From Rhizobium sp. Q54 (GTDB taxonomy: Bacteria > Pseudomonadota > Alphaproteobacteria > Reyranellales > Reyranellaceae), in the NCBI GenBank assembly GCA_945903635.1, contig CAMDOT010000016.1:1-50386 (forward strand): a stretch of DNA of 50,386 bases. Direction: 5' to 3'. The notes under the pieces were generated by a model. That model was given only the letters and a program-made list of their open reading frames with translations. It had not been told where the DNA came from and did no database searches. Position numbers and translations under genes: made by a program. This document shows, piece by piece, positions 1-7,896 of the stretch; within the stretch, counting starts at the first letter, position 1; every line of letters starts with the position of its first letter.

Positions 1-477
1 GCCAAGACCACGGCGATGGTGTGCTGGCTGTTCGTGGGCTCGGCGCTGTTCTCGGCGGTGTTCGCCATCCTGGGCGGCCAGGGCCTGGTCGAGCGCTGGG
101 CGCTGTCGCTCAACCTCACGCCGCTGCAGTTCATGCTGCTGTCGCAGGCGATCATCTTCATCCTCGGCTGGCCGCTCGAATGGACGGAGATCATCATCAT
201 CTTCGTGCCGATCTTCCTGCCGCTGCTCAAGCACTACGACATCGACCCCATCCTGTGGGGCACCATGGTGTTCGTGAACCTGCAGGCCGCCTTCCTGTCG
301 CCGCCGGTGGCGATGTCGGCCTACTACCTGAAAGGCGTGGCGCCGCCCCATGTCACGCTCAACCAGATCTTCGGCGGCATGATGCCCTACATGCTGATCG
401 TGATCCTGTGCCTGGCCATCATGTACGTCTGGCCCGGCATGTCGCTGTGGCTGCCGAACTATCTCTACGGTGGCTGA
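1..477 (+). CDS. dctM: TRAP transporter large permease (DctM-type), C-terminal part
   Basis: This is the last 158 codons of a membrane protein whose 5' end lies outside the window; the frame is open from base 1. It has about four long hydrophobic segments. The stretch with WPLEWTEIIIIFVPIFLPLL, followed by LWGTMVFVNLQAAFLSPPVA, matches the C-terminal part of DctM large subunits of tripartite ATP-independent periplasmic transporters, which couple Na+ entry to import of organic acids. The binding protein (DctP) and small permease (DctQ) would be expected upstream. The serine hydrolase gene begins 17 bases after the stop and may process the imported compound, which is inference from position only. 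Confidence 0.85.
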   Translation, partial: AKTTAMVCWLFVGSALFSAVFAILGGQGLVERWALSLNLTPLQFMLLSQAIIFILGWPLEWTEIIIIFVPIFLPLLKHYDIDPILWGTMVFVNLQAAFLSPPVAMSAYYLKGVAPPHVTLNQIFGGMMPYMLIVILCLAIMYVWPGMSLWLPNYLYGG

Positions 478-494
478 ACTCCGGGAGGAACATC

Positions 495-1658
495 ATGAAA
501 GCCCAGGCTGACAAAGTTCTGAAGGATGCAGTGGACAGAGGCGATGTGCCCGGCGTCGTAGCGGTCGCGACCGACGCCAAGGGCCAGACCTACGAGGCCG
601 GCTTCGGCAAGCGCGTGCTGGGCGAAGCCGCCGACATGACGCCCGACACCGTGGCGTGGATCGCCTCGATGACCAAGGCGATCACCGGCGCCGCCGCCAT
701 GCAGCAGGTCGAGCGCGGCAAGCTCTCGCTGGACGCGCCGGCCAAGTCCACGATCCCCTACCTCGGCGAGGTTGGCGTGCTGGAAGGCTTCGACGCGGCC
801 GGCAAACCCAGGACCCGCAAGCCCAGGCGCGATATCACATTGCGCCATCTGCTCACCCATACCGCTGGCTTCTCCTACGAGATCTGGAACACCGACATCG
901 GCAAGTACCAGGAGGCGATGGGTGTGCCCGGCATCACCGGCTGCGAGAACAAAGCGCTGACCACGCCGCTGCTGTTCGATCCCGGCGAACGCTGGGACTA
1001 CGGCATCAACATCGACTGGGCCGGCAAGATGGTCGAGGCGGCGAGCGGCAAGAAGCTCGGCCAGTATTTCCGCGACGAGCTGCTGGGCCCGCTCGGCATG
1101 GACAGCACGGGCTTCTTCATCACGCCGACGATGCGCGCGCGGCTGGCCAAGATCCACCATCGCGGTCCGGATGGCACGCTGGCGCCGGACCTGGCGCTCG
1201 AACTGCCGCAGCAGCCCGAGTTCGAGATGGGCGGCGGCGGCCTCTATTCCACGGCCGGCGACTATCTCAAGTTCGTGCGCATGATGCTGAACGAAGGCCG
1301 GTCGGATCGCGGCCGGGCCGTGCTGAAGCCCGAGACGGCGGCCCTGATGTCGAAGAACGCCATGGGCGCGACCAAGGTCACGCTGCTCAAGACCGTGGTG
1401 CCGCCGCTGTCGAACGATGCCGAATTCTTTCCCGGCATGGACAAGCAGTGGGGCCTTTCGTTCATGATCAACAACGCCCAGGCGCCGACCGGGCGCTCGG
1501 CCGGCGCGCTGGCCTGGGCCGGCCTCGCCAACACCTACTACTGGATCGACCAGAAAAAGGGCGTGGGCGGTGTCTATGTGACCCAGATCCTGCCCTTCGC
1601 CGACACCAAGTCGCTGCCGCTGTTCTACGAGTTCGAAAAAGCGGTCTACGCCGGCTAA
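495..1658 (+). CDS. Beta-lactamase-fold serine hydrolase (class C/EstB-like)
   Basis: The 387-residue protein belongs to the beta-lactamase/transpeptidase-like family, which includes class C beta-lactamases and EstB-type esterases. The SxxK nucleophile motif is SMTK at residues 58-61. The family motif LLTHTAGFSY lies near 119-128 and is followed by Tyr169 in WDYGIN, the likely YxN-type tyrosine. A late WAGLANTYYW segment replaces the KTG motif of true lactamases, which favours an esterase or amidase role. The chosen ATG has GGGAGG eight bases upstream. No signal peptide is apparent, so it is probably cytoplasmic. It follows a TRAP permease and may share its transcript. The substrate is unknown. 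Confidence 0.85.
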   Translation: MKAQADKVLKDAVDRGDVPGVVAVATDAKGQTYEAGFGKRVLGEAADMTPDTVAWIASMTKAITGAAAMQQVERGKLSLDAPAKSTIPYLGEVGVLEGFDAAGKPRTRKPRRDITLRHLLTHTAGFSYEIWNTDIGKYQEAMGVPGITGCENKALTTPLLFDPGERWDYGINIDWAGKMVEAASGKKLGQYFRDELLGPLGMDSTGFFITPTMRARLAKIHHRGPDGTLAPDLALELPQQPEFEMGGGGLYSTAGDYLKFVRMMLNEGRSDRGRAVLKPETAALMSKNAMGATKVTLLKTVVPPLSNDAEFFPGMDKQWGLSFMINNAQAPTGRSAGALAWAGLANTYYWIDQKKGVGGVYVTQILPFADTKSLPLFYEFEKAVYAG

Positions 1659-1661
1659 CGG

Positions 1662-2894
1662 TCAGGCGAGCGCGAACAGCTCGGTGTCCTCGCGCACGCC
1701 GCGCAGGCGGTGACGGCCGAGCGAGACGAGATGCGCCCGACTGCGGGTCGCGGCGGTCGCGAAGGCCTGCGAGACCAGGAGATCGCGGCCGAGCTCCTTG
1801 CACAGGGCTTCGATGCGCGCCGCCTCGTTGACCGCCGGGCCGATCACCGTGAAGTCGAGCCGCGCATCGGTGCCGACGTTGCCATACTGGACGGTGCCAA
1901 CGTGGAGCGCGATGTCGAGGCCCGGCGTCGAATTGCCCGCTCCGGTGCGTTCGGTCGAGAGGATGTCCATCAGGTCGAGTGCCTCACTGGCCGCGGCGAG
2001 GGCGGTGGCGCAGATCTCGGCGCGACGCCGCTCGTCGGCATGCCCCTCGATGCGGAAGACCGCGAGCAATCCGTCGCCCAGGAACTTCAGGACTTCGCCG
2101 CCGTGCCGACTGATTGGCCGCACCATGCAGGCGAAGCACTCATCGAGCAGCACGAACAGCTCGCGGCCGGACAGGGTGTCGGCGAACGGCGTGAAGCCGC
2201 GTAGGTCGGCGTAGAACAGCACCGCTTCCACGCTCTGCGGCTCCCCGCGCAGCACCGTGCCCGCCAGGACGCGGGCGGCGGGATCGGCTCCGAGATAGGT
2301 GGCGAGCAACCCCTCGTTGACGGTGCGAAGCATCGTGGCCTTGGCCGCCAGCGCGAACAGCGGCGCCAGGGCGGCAAGCGTGGCGAGGTCGGACTCGGTG
2401 TAGCCGCCCTGCCGGTCCGTGGAGAAGGAGCAGACCAGCCACAGTTCGCCGGCGCGCTCAGGCCCCGATGGTCCGCCGACGTGCGGCGCCAGCTCGCCGA
2501 AGGGAAAGACGCGCCCCAGCCAATCGGTCATGCCGGCGGCGCGCAGCTCGGCGAACACCGGGAGTTCGTCCTCGGCCGGAGGCCGCGCAAGGTCGCGGCG
2601 CCGTTCGGGGATGCCGCCCTGCAGCATCGAGTTGAACGGGCTCTGACGCACTACCTCCGCATCGATCTGGTCGTGCTGGAACTCGAAATGCGTGCTGGGC
2701 CCCGTGGCACGATCCCAGATCATGCTGCGCGCACGGATCAGCGGATGCAGCGTATTGGTACCCACGAAGATGCGCGCAACCGGCACGCCGGCCTGGTTCA
2801 GCCGGCGCGCGAGGCCGTCGACCATCTCCTCGATCGGCAGGTTGCGCAGGCCCGCATCGGCCAGCCAGGCCGCGATCTCTGGACCGGTGGTCAA
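1662..2894 (-). CDS. Class III adenylate/guanylate cyclase
   Basis: The protein has 410 residues with a TTG start (CAA at 2892-2894 on the plus strand) preceded by GAAGG, three bases after the VOC gene stop. Residues 1-200 form an uncharacterised N-terminal region rich in Asp and Arg. Residues 220-400 are a class III nucleotide cyclase catalytic domain. FYADLRGFT carries metal ligand Asp230, GGEVLKFLGDG carries Lys270 and metal Asp274, and LDFTVIGPAVNEAAR carries Thr349, Asn356 and Arg360. These fit an active cyclase, with Lys plus Thr usual for adenylate cyclases. It makes cAMP from ATP. As last gene of a catabolic operon it may couple substrate use to cAMP signalling (inference). Confidence 0.88.
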   Translation of the reverse strand: MTTGPEIAAWLADAGLRNLPIEEMVDGLARRLNQAGVPVARIFVGTNTLHPLIRARSMIWDRATGPSTHFEFQHDQIDAEVVRQSPFNSMLQGGIPERRRDLARPPAEDELPVFAELRAAGMTDWLGRVFPFGELAPHVGGPSGPERAGELWLVCSFSTDRQGGYTESDLATLAALAPLFALAAKATMLRTVNEGLLATYLGADPAARVLAGTVLRGEPQSVEAVLFYADLRGFTPFADTLSGRELFVLLDECFACMVRPISRHGGEVLKFLGDGLLAVFRIEGHADERRRAEICATALAAASEALDLMDILSTERTGAGNSTPGLDIALHVGTVQYGNVGTDARLDFTVIGPAVNEAARIEALCKELGRDLLVSQAFATAATRSRAHLVSLGRHRLRGVREDTELFALA

Positions 2895-2895
2895 C

Positions 2896-3333
2896 CTAGG
2901 CCTTCGCCCGATTGCTCGCGCGGCAATTGCATTTGTCGATCTGGTGCAGTTCCACCATGTTGCCGCAGGGATCGTTCATGAAGACCTGCAGCGCGTCGGG
3001 GCTGGTGAGGCCCTCGATCTGCCAGTACCTCACGCCCATGCGGTCGAGTTCCTTCTTGGTCGCGAGAATATCGGCTACAGCGAAGGCGACGTGCGGCCGA
3101 GTCGGATCCTCGCCCGGCCCCTTGGCAACCGGCGACGGCTGCGCGCCGCCGATCAGGTGCAATTGGCCGACCTCGCCGACGTTGATCCAGGCCCCCGGAA
3201 TGCCGGGAATGATCGGACGGCTCTTGTCGCGCTCGAGCCCGAGGACGTTGGTGTAAAAATCCACCGTGGTGTCCAGAAGCTTCTCGTCGATGCGATAGCC
3301 GGGATGGTGGAGTTCGACAATCTCGATCGCCAT
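2896..3333 (-). CDS. VOC (glyoxalase/dioxygenase superfamily) protein
   Basis: This 145-residue single-domain protein has the vicinal oxygen chelate pattern. It opens with VELHHPGYRI, has FYTNVLGLERD in the middle and ends with FMNDPCGNMVELHQ, where the final Glu and the early His are the usual metal ligands. A textbook AGGAGG lies just before the ATG. VOC proteins act as glyoxalases, ring-cleavage dioxygenases, isomerases or resistance proteins, and the sequence alone does not choose between them. It sits between a deacetylase-like gene and a nucleotide cyclase in one minus-strand operon, so a lyase or dioxygenase step in the same catabolic route is plausible. Confidence 0.82.
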   Translation of the reverse strand: MAIEIVELHHPGYRIDEKLLDTTVDFYTNVLGLERDKSRPIIPGIPGAWINVGEVGQLHLIGGAQPSPVAKGPGEDPTRPHVAFAVADILATKKELDRMGVRYWQIEGLTSPDALQVFMNDPCGNMVELHQIDKCNCRASNRAKA

Positions 3334-3351
3334 GGTTTCCTCCTGCTTGGT

Positions 3352-4278
3352 CTAGGCCGGCGGCGGCACCATTGTGCCCACCATGGTCCCTGGTGGCAGC
3401 GCCGCGCAATGGTCGTAGATGTCGGATGGCCGCGTGAACCACACCTTGTCCTTCTGCGGGTGCTTGGCGATGTGGGTCAGCGCCTCGCGCAGCGCCCTCA
3501 GGCGATAGGGCTGACCCACGATCATGGTGTGAAGCGCGATGCCGCAGACCAGCGGCTGCTTGGCCGACTGGCGGAGAAGTTCCTCGAACTGGCCGATAAT
3601 CATGTCGCGGAACTCGTCGCCCGAATGGTGGCGTACCAGGATCTGCGGGCTGTCGTTCACCTCGATCGGATAGGGCACGCTCATCAGCGGACCCGATCGC
3701 GTCTTCATCCAGATGGGCTGGTCGTCGTTCGGCCAATCCATCAGGAAGTCGAAGCCTACTTCCTTCAGGAGATCCGGTGTCCAGCGCGTCGAGGCCATCC
3801 ACGGCGCCATCCAGCCACGCGGGCGCTTGCCCGATGCCTTCTCGATGGCGTCGCGAACCTCCTCGAGAAAACGCTTCTCGTCGGCTTCCCACATGCTGCC
3901 GTGACGTTCGGCGTTGGTGCGGCCGTGGCCGACGAACTCGTCACCGCGAGCCTTCAAGGCATCGACGATCTGCGGCGCATATTCGAACACGGTCGTGTTG
4001 ATGAGGTGCGAGGCCGGCAGGTTTAGCTCATCGAACAATTCGAGGCAGCGCCACACGCCGACCCGGTTTCCATAATCGCGCCAGGCGAAGGTGCGCGGAT
4101 CGGGCGGCGGATTGGCCACCGTCAGCAGGTGTCCCTCACCCGCACCGTAGGCGAAATGCTCGATGTTGAGGCCGAGATAGACGGCCAGCCGCTTGCCCTC
4201 AGGCCAGGAGTAATCCTTACGCTCGGTGATCGGCGAATAGGGATAGCGGTCGTGATACGGCATGCGGATCGTATGCAT
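3352..4278 (-). CDS. Polysaccharide deacetylase / PuuE allantoinase-like protein
   Basis: The 308-residue protein resembles the NodB-fold subgroup that includes PuuE-type allantoinase and other amide hydrolases acting on small molecules. The strand with LAVYLGLNIEHFAYG replaces the TFDD metal motif of true chitin or peptidoglycan deacetylases. The second motif reads GDEFVGHGRTNAERH rather than the canonical HSxTHP. Both changes argue against a classical polysaccharide substrate. WMAPWM near the middle corresponds to the RxPYG/RxPxW region. It has no signal peptide, consistent with a cytosolic amidohydrolase. Its ATG overlaps the stop of the phytanoyl-CoA dioxygenase-like gene by one base (TGATG), indicating translational coupling. 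Confidence 0.8.
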   Translation of the reverse strand: MHTIRMPYHDRYPYSPITERKDYSWPEGKRLAVYLGLNIEHFAYGAGEGHLLTVANPPPDPRTFAWRDYGNRVGVWRCLELFDELNLPASHLINTTVFEYAPQIVDALKARGDEFVGHGRTNAERHGSMWEADEKRFLEEVRDAIEKASGKRPRGWMAPWMASTRWTPDLLKEVGFDFLMDWPNDDQPIWMKTRSGPLMSVPYPIEVNDSPQILVRHHSGDEFRDMIIGQFEELLRQSAKQPLVCGIALHTMIVGQPYRLRALREALTHIAKHPQKDKVWFTRPSDIYDHCAALPPGTMVGTMVPPPA

Positions 4279-5117
4279 CAGGCACTCTTCCTGTTCAGGC
4301 TGGCATTCATGTCGCGGAACGTGGCGACAGCGCGCGCATGGAAGGCTCGCTCCTCCGGACCGGCGTTGGCTTCAGGCCGGCGCTCCTCGTCGAAATGCCC
4401 ATAATTGTCCCGGCCGCGCACCAGCATTGCCGTCACGCGATTGGCAGCCGTGCACCGCGCGTGGGTCGGGACGTAGCTGATGCCGAGGCCGATGCGCCGG
4501 TCGTTGGACTTATTGGGCCGCGAATTGTGCACGAGGTGCGTGTGGTGCAGCGAGAACTGACCCGCCTTGACCGGCATGAACGCGGTCTTCGTGCGATCGA
4601 CGTCGACCGCCAACGCCTGGCCACGCGACAGCAGATTCTCCGGATCCTGCATCTCGGCGTGGCGCAATTGGCCCAGCTTGTGCGACCCCGGCACGACTTC
4701 CATGCAGCCCGCCTCGATCGGCGCATCGGTCAATGCCACCCAGGCCGTGACGTGGCAGATCGGATCGAGTGCAAAGTAGGTCGCGTCCTGATGCCAGCTC
4801 ACGTAGGCGCCGGAATGCGCGTCCTTGGGCCATACCGTGAGATGGAACAGCCGGATGTCCGGTCCGATCAGGTCCTCGACCGCGTCGAGCACCTCCGGCG
4901 AATGCACGATCTCGTCGACCCAGGGAAAGAGCAGGTGCGGCTTGAAGTTGTGGCCGCGCGTCATCTTCTGGCCCTCGGCGCGCTCGAACGACTCGAGCTG
5001 GTTGCGCCACTCCCTGGCCTGCTCGGTCGAAAACGCATCCACCGGACAGATGTAGCCGTCGCGCTCGTAGGACGCGATCTGCGACTCGGTGAGTTTCTTG
5101 TAGGTCTCCTGGGCCAT
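4278..5117 (-). CDS. Phytanoyl-CoA dioxygenase (PhyH) family protein
   Basis: The 279-residue protein belongs to the Fe(II)/2-oxoglutarate-dependent PhyH family. The iron facial triad is visible as His109 and Asp111 in SWHQDATYF and His197 in THLVHNSRPN. Arg207 or Arg208 in NDRRIG is placed to bind 2-oxoglutarate. The segment CMEVVPGSHKLG is also typical of the family. Members hydroxylate or oxidatively cleave small substrates, often carboxylates, halogenated compounds or amines. The start overlaps the stop of the SDR gene by one base, and its own stop overlaps the next ATG by one base. This is the second gene of the operon that runs 5878 to 1662. The substrate is unknown. Confidence 0.88.
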   Translation of the reverse strand: MAQETYKKLTESQIASYERDGYICPVDAFSTEQAREWRNQLESFERAEGQKMTRGHNFKPHLLFPWVDEIVHSPEVLDAVEDLIGPDIRLFHLTVWPKDAHSGAYVSWHQDATYFALDPICHVTAWVALTDAPIEAGCMEVVPGSHKLGQLRHAEMQDPENLLSRGQALAVDVDRTKTAFMPVKAGQFSLHHTHLVHNSRPNKSNDRRIGLGISYVPTHARCTAANRVTAMLVRGRDNYGHFDEERRPEANAGPEERAFHARAVATFRDMNASLNRKSA

Positions 5118-5878
5118 CAGTGCGCCGTCCAGCCGCCGTCGACGAACAGCAGCGTGCCGGTGACAAAGGACGAGTCGTCGCACGCCAGGAAAAGCGCCGC
5201 CTTGGCCACTTCCTCGGGCTGGCCGATGCGGCCCATGGGATGGCGATGCTTCCAGAAGGTCCGCATCGCCTCGGGATCGGCGTAGCGTTTCAGCGACTTG
5301 GCCGGCATCGGCGTGTCGATGACGCCCGGCATCAGCGCATTGACGCGGATGCCCTGGGCCGCGTGATCGACCGCCATGGTCTTGGTGAAGGAAGCGATGG
5401 CGCCCTTGGAGGCGATATAGGCCGCGTTCTTGCCCGGGCTCGATTGCGCGAGCTGCGAGCCGATGGTGACGATGGCGCCCGACCTGGCGGCGATCATCGG
5501 GGCGATGGCGTAGTGGATCCAGAGATAGGTGCCCTTGACGTTGATCGCGAAGGTGCGATCCCAGGCCGCCTCCTCGATCGTGTCGACGGTGCCGCCGGTC
5601 GAGGCGCCCGCCGCCGTCAGCAGCACGTCGATGCGGCCCCATTTTTCCATGACGCGGGCCACGCCGTCGCGCGCCTGGTCATCCCGGCTGACGTCGGCGG
5701 CAATGGTCATCGCCACCCCGCCCTTACTCTCGATCTCGGCCGCGACCTGGCCCAGCCCGACCGTGTCCTGGTCGACCAGCGCCACCTTCGCGCCTTCCGC
5801 GGCGAACAGGCGCGCCGACGCCGCGCCAATGCCCGAGGCGCCGCCGGTGACGATAGCGACCTGATCCTTGAGTTTCAT
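5117..5878 (-). CDS. SDR family NAD(P)-dependent oxidoreductase
   Basis: This is a 253-residue classical short-chain dehydrogenase. The nucleotide-binding motif TGGASGIG is at residues 11-18 and the acidic residue DQD near 36-38 suggests NAD preference. The catalytic Ser141, Tyr154 and Lys158 (YIASK) are all present. The usual NNAG is TAAG here, a mild deviation. The C-terminal GTLLFVDGGW is standard. The product would oxidise a secondary alcohol to a ketone or the reverse. It is the first gene of the minus-strand operon with the dioxygenase, deacetylase-like, VOC and cyclase genes, so it probably works in the same pathway. The ATG lies 93 bases from the divergent msrB start. Confidence 0.88.
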   Translation of the reverse strand: MKLKDQVAIVTGGASGIGAASARLFAAEGAKVALVDQDTVGLGQVAAEIESKGGVAMTIAADVSRDDQARDGVARVMEKWGRIDVLLTAAGASTGGTVDTIEEAAWDRTFAINVKGTYLWIHYAIAPMIAARSGAIVTIGSQLAQSSPGKNAAYIASKGAIASFTKTMAVDHAAQGIRVNALMPGVIDTPMPAKSLKRYADPEAMRTFWKHRHPMGRIGQPEEVAKAALFLACDDSSFVTGTLLFVDGGWTAH

Positions 5879-5971
5879 ACCGGCAAGTTTAGCCTCGGAG
5901 CGTGGCGGCCGCACGACAAAGTGACCATCGGTGATGGCGGATCGCCTTACTTCCGGCCCGCGCGCGGCGCT

Positions 5972-6481
5972 ATGAGCGACACCATGAACCCGATCGATCG
6001 ACGACACTTCCTCCAGGGGAGTACCACCCTCATGGCCTTCGGTTTCGGCGCCAAAGCCGCGCATGCACAAGCCGCGGCCTTCGAGATCACGCGCAGCGAT
6101 GCCGAATGGCGGCGCCTGCTGACGCCGGAACAGTATGCCGTCCTGCGGAAAGCCAGCACCGAGCGCGCCGGCACCAGTCCGCTCGACCGCGAGAAGCGCG
6201 CCGGTACTTTCTGCTGCGCCGGCTGCGATCTGGCGCTGTTCTCCTCGGCCACCAAGTTCGACAGCGGCACCGGCTGGCCGAGCTTCTGGCAGCCGCTCGA
6301 CAATGCGATCGGCACCAAACAGGAGTCGGGATTCCTGTTCATGGCCCAGACCGAGGTCCACTGCCGGCGCTGCGGCGGCCATCTCGGCCACGTCTTCAAG
6401 GACGGACCCAAGCCCACCGGCCTGCGCTATTGCATGAACGGCGTGGCGATGATTTTCAAGCCGACCGGAACAGGCGCATGA
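5972..6481 (+). CDS. msrB: Peptide-methionine (R)-S-oxide reductase, Tat-exported
   Basis: The 169-residue MsrB reduces the R epimer of methionine sulfoxide. Four zinc cysteines are visible (Cys82, Cys85, Cys131, Cys134). The catalytic Cys154 lies in GLRYCMNG and is encoded by TGC. DSGTGWPSFW and HLGHVFKDGP are family signatures. The N-terminus has a twin-arginine motif (DRRHFLQG, residues 9-16), a short hydrophobic stretch and an AHAQA cleavage site near residue 33. This predicts Tat export, reasonable for a protein that folds around zinc. A second ATG at 5984 would shorten the n-region. The stop overlaps the msrA start (ATGA), so the two epimer-specific repair enzymes are translationally coupled. 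Confidence 0.92.
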   Translation: MSDTMNPIDRRHFLQGSTTLMAFGFGAKAAHAQAAAFEITRSDAEWRRLLTPEQYAVLRKASTERAGTSPLDREKRAGTFCCAGCDLALFSSATKFDSGTGWPSFWQPLDNAIGTKQESGFLFMAQTEVHCRRCGGHLGHVFKDGPKPTGLRYCMNGVAMIFKPTGTGA

Positions 6482-7077
6482 AAAAGCTCGTCCTCCTCGC
6501 GGCGCTGCTGATCGGCGCCACCCTGGCATCGGCACAGGCCCAGACGCGCGCGGTCGCCATATTCGCCGGGGGCTGCTTCTGGTGCATGGAACCGCCGTTC
6601 GACAAGGTCGACGGCGTCCTGGCGACGACCTCCGGCTATACCGGCGGCACGAAGATCGATCCCACCTACGAACAGGTCTCGGCCGGCCGCACCGGCCACT
6701 ACGAGGCGCTGCAGGTCGAGTATGACCCGTCGCGCGTCAGCTACGAGAAATTGCTCGACGTGTTCTGGCGCAATATCGATCCGCTCGATGCCAGCGGGCA
6801 GTTCTGCGACAAGGGCCCGCATTACCGCGCCGCGATCTTCGTGGCCGACGACAGCCAGCGCGCTCAGGCCGAAGCCTCGAAGGTCGCCCTGGAGAAGTCG
6901 GGCAAGCTGCCGGGCCGGATCGTCACGGAAATATTGCCGGCGGCCAAATTCTATCCAGCCGAGGCCTATCACCAAGACTATTACCGCAAGAACCCAACAG
7001 CCTACACCTACTACCGCTGGAGCTGCGGCCGCGACCGGCGGCTGGAACGCCTGTGGGGCGCTCCCTCCACGCACTGA
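6478..7077 (+). CDS. msrA: Peptide-methionine (S)-S-oxide reductase, Sec-exported
   Basis: The 199-residue MsrA reduces methionine-S-sulfoxide. It has the active-site motif GGCFWC with nucleophile Cys33 (codon TGC, so not a selenoprotein). It also shows TSGYTGG, HYEALQVEYDP and the C-terminal EAYHQDYY region. Residues 1-22 form a Sec-type signal peptide (MKKLVLLAALLIGATLASAQ), so the mature enzyme is periplasmic. The start codon overlaps the msrB stop by four bases. Together with Tat-type MsrB this makes a periplasmic repair pair covering both sulfoxide epimers. Its stop is one base from the stop of the convergent terC-like gene. Confidence 0.93.
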   Translation: MKKLVLLAALLIGATLASAQAQTRAVAIFAGGCFWCMEPPFDKVDGVLATTSGYTGGTKIDPTYEQVSAGRTGHYEALQVEYDPSRVSYEKLLDVFWRNIDPLDASGQFCDKGPHYRAAIFVADDSQRAQAEASKVALEKSGKLPGRIVTEILPAAKFYPAEAYHQDYYRKNPTAYTYYRWSCGRDRRLERLWGAPSTH

Positions 7078-7078
7078 G

Positions 7079-7837
7079 TCAGCGCTTCTTCCGCCGCGTG
7101 CGCCGCGCCAGCATGTTGAGACCCTCGATCAGCGCCGAGAAGGCCATGGCGGCGTAGATATAGCCCTTGGGGATCTTCACCCCCATGCCCTCGGCCAGCA
7201 GCGTGCCGCCGATCATCAGCAGGAAGCCCAGCGCCAGCATGACGATGGTGGGGTTGTTGCCGATGAAGCGGGCAAGTGGATCGGCCGCCATCATCATCAA
7301 GCCGACGGCAACCAGCACGGCGATCACCATGATCGGGATATCGTCGGTCATGCCGACGGCGGTGATGATGCTGTCGAGCGAAAACACCAGATCGAGCAAC
7401 AGGATCTGGCCGATGACGCCAACCACCGTGACGCCCGCCACACCGGCCGCCATCGTCTCTCCCGGATGCTCGCCCGCGACATTGGCGTGGACCTCGTTGG
7501 TCGCCTTCCAGATCAAGAACAGGCCGCCCGCGATCAGGATCAGGTCGCGCCACGAGAAGGCGTGGTTGGACAGCGTGAACAGCGGCGCCGTGAGCTGGAC
7601 GATGAAAGCGACGCCGCCGAGCAGGATCAGCCGCAGGATCACGGCCAGGCCGATGCCGATGCGGCGCGCGTTCGACCGCTTCTCCTCAGGCAGCTTGTTG
7701 GTCAGGATGGAGATGAAGATCAGGTTGTCGATGCCGAGCACGACTTCCATCACGATCAGCGTGGCCAGTGCCGCCCAGGCATGAGGGTCGCGGGCGAGGA
7801 CGAGGAGTTCTTCGATCATCCCTGCAACATAAGTCAT
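7079..7837 (-). CDS. TerC family integral membrane protein
   Basis: The 252-residue TerC-family protein has about seven hydrophobic helices. Both conserved acidic intramembrane motifs are seen: [11 protein letters not shown] (Asp37) and [11 protein letters not shown] near residues 125-136. Members export metal ions such as manganese, help load exported metalloenzymes, or contribute to tellurite resistance. The ATG at 7837 is preceded by GGGAGG. An upstream extension in the same frame is low-complexity and overlaps the divergent MFS gene region, so it was not used. The C-terminus ends in a basic tail (RRTRRKKR). It is divergently arranged with the MFS gene 59 bases away. Confidence 0.88.
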   Translation of the reverse strand: MTYVAGMIEELLVLARDPHAWAALATLIVMEVVLGIDNLIFISILTNKLPEEKRSNARRIGIGLAVILRLILLGGVAFIVQLTAPLFTLSNHAFSWRDLILIAGGLFLIWKATNEVHANVAGEHPGETMAAGVAGVTVVGVIGQILLLDLVFSLDSIITAVGMTDDIPIMVIAVLVAVGLMMMAADPLARFIGNNPTIVMLALGFLLMIGGTLLAEGMGVKIPKGYIYAAMAFSALIEGLNMLARRTRRKKR

Positions 7838-7896
7838 CGCAGCCTCCCGCCAAGAGACCTTTCCTTTACAGGCCGCAGCCGCTAAGCCCGCTGCCG

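Noticed and set aside
21-1658. Long extension of the serine hydrolase frame upstream to base 21
   Set aside because: It overlaps the TRAP permease in another frame; ATG 495 has a strong ribosome site and fits the family length.
2692-4026. Large plus-strand open frame over the VOC and deacetylase-like genes
   Set aside because: It is a GC-driven shadow of minus-strand genes that carry clear motifs.
6478-7077. MsrA and MsrB considered as selenoproteins because of the nearby SelW-like gene
   Set aside because: Their catalytic positions use TGC Cys codons (Cys33 in MsrA, Cys154 in MsrB) and no in-frame TGA is present.
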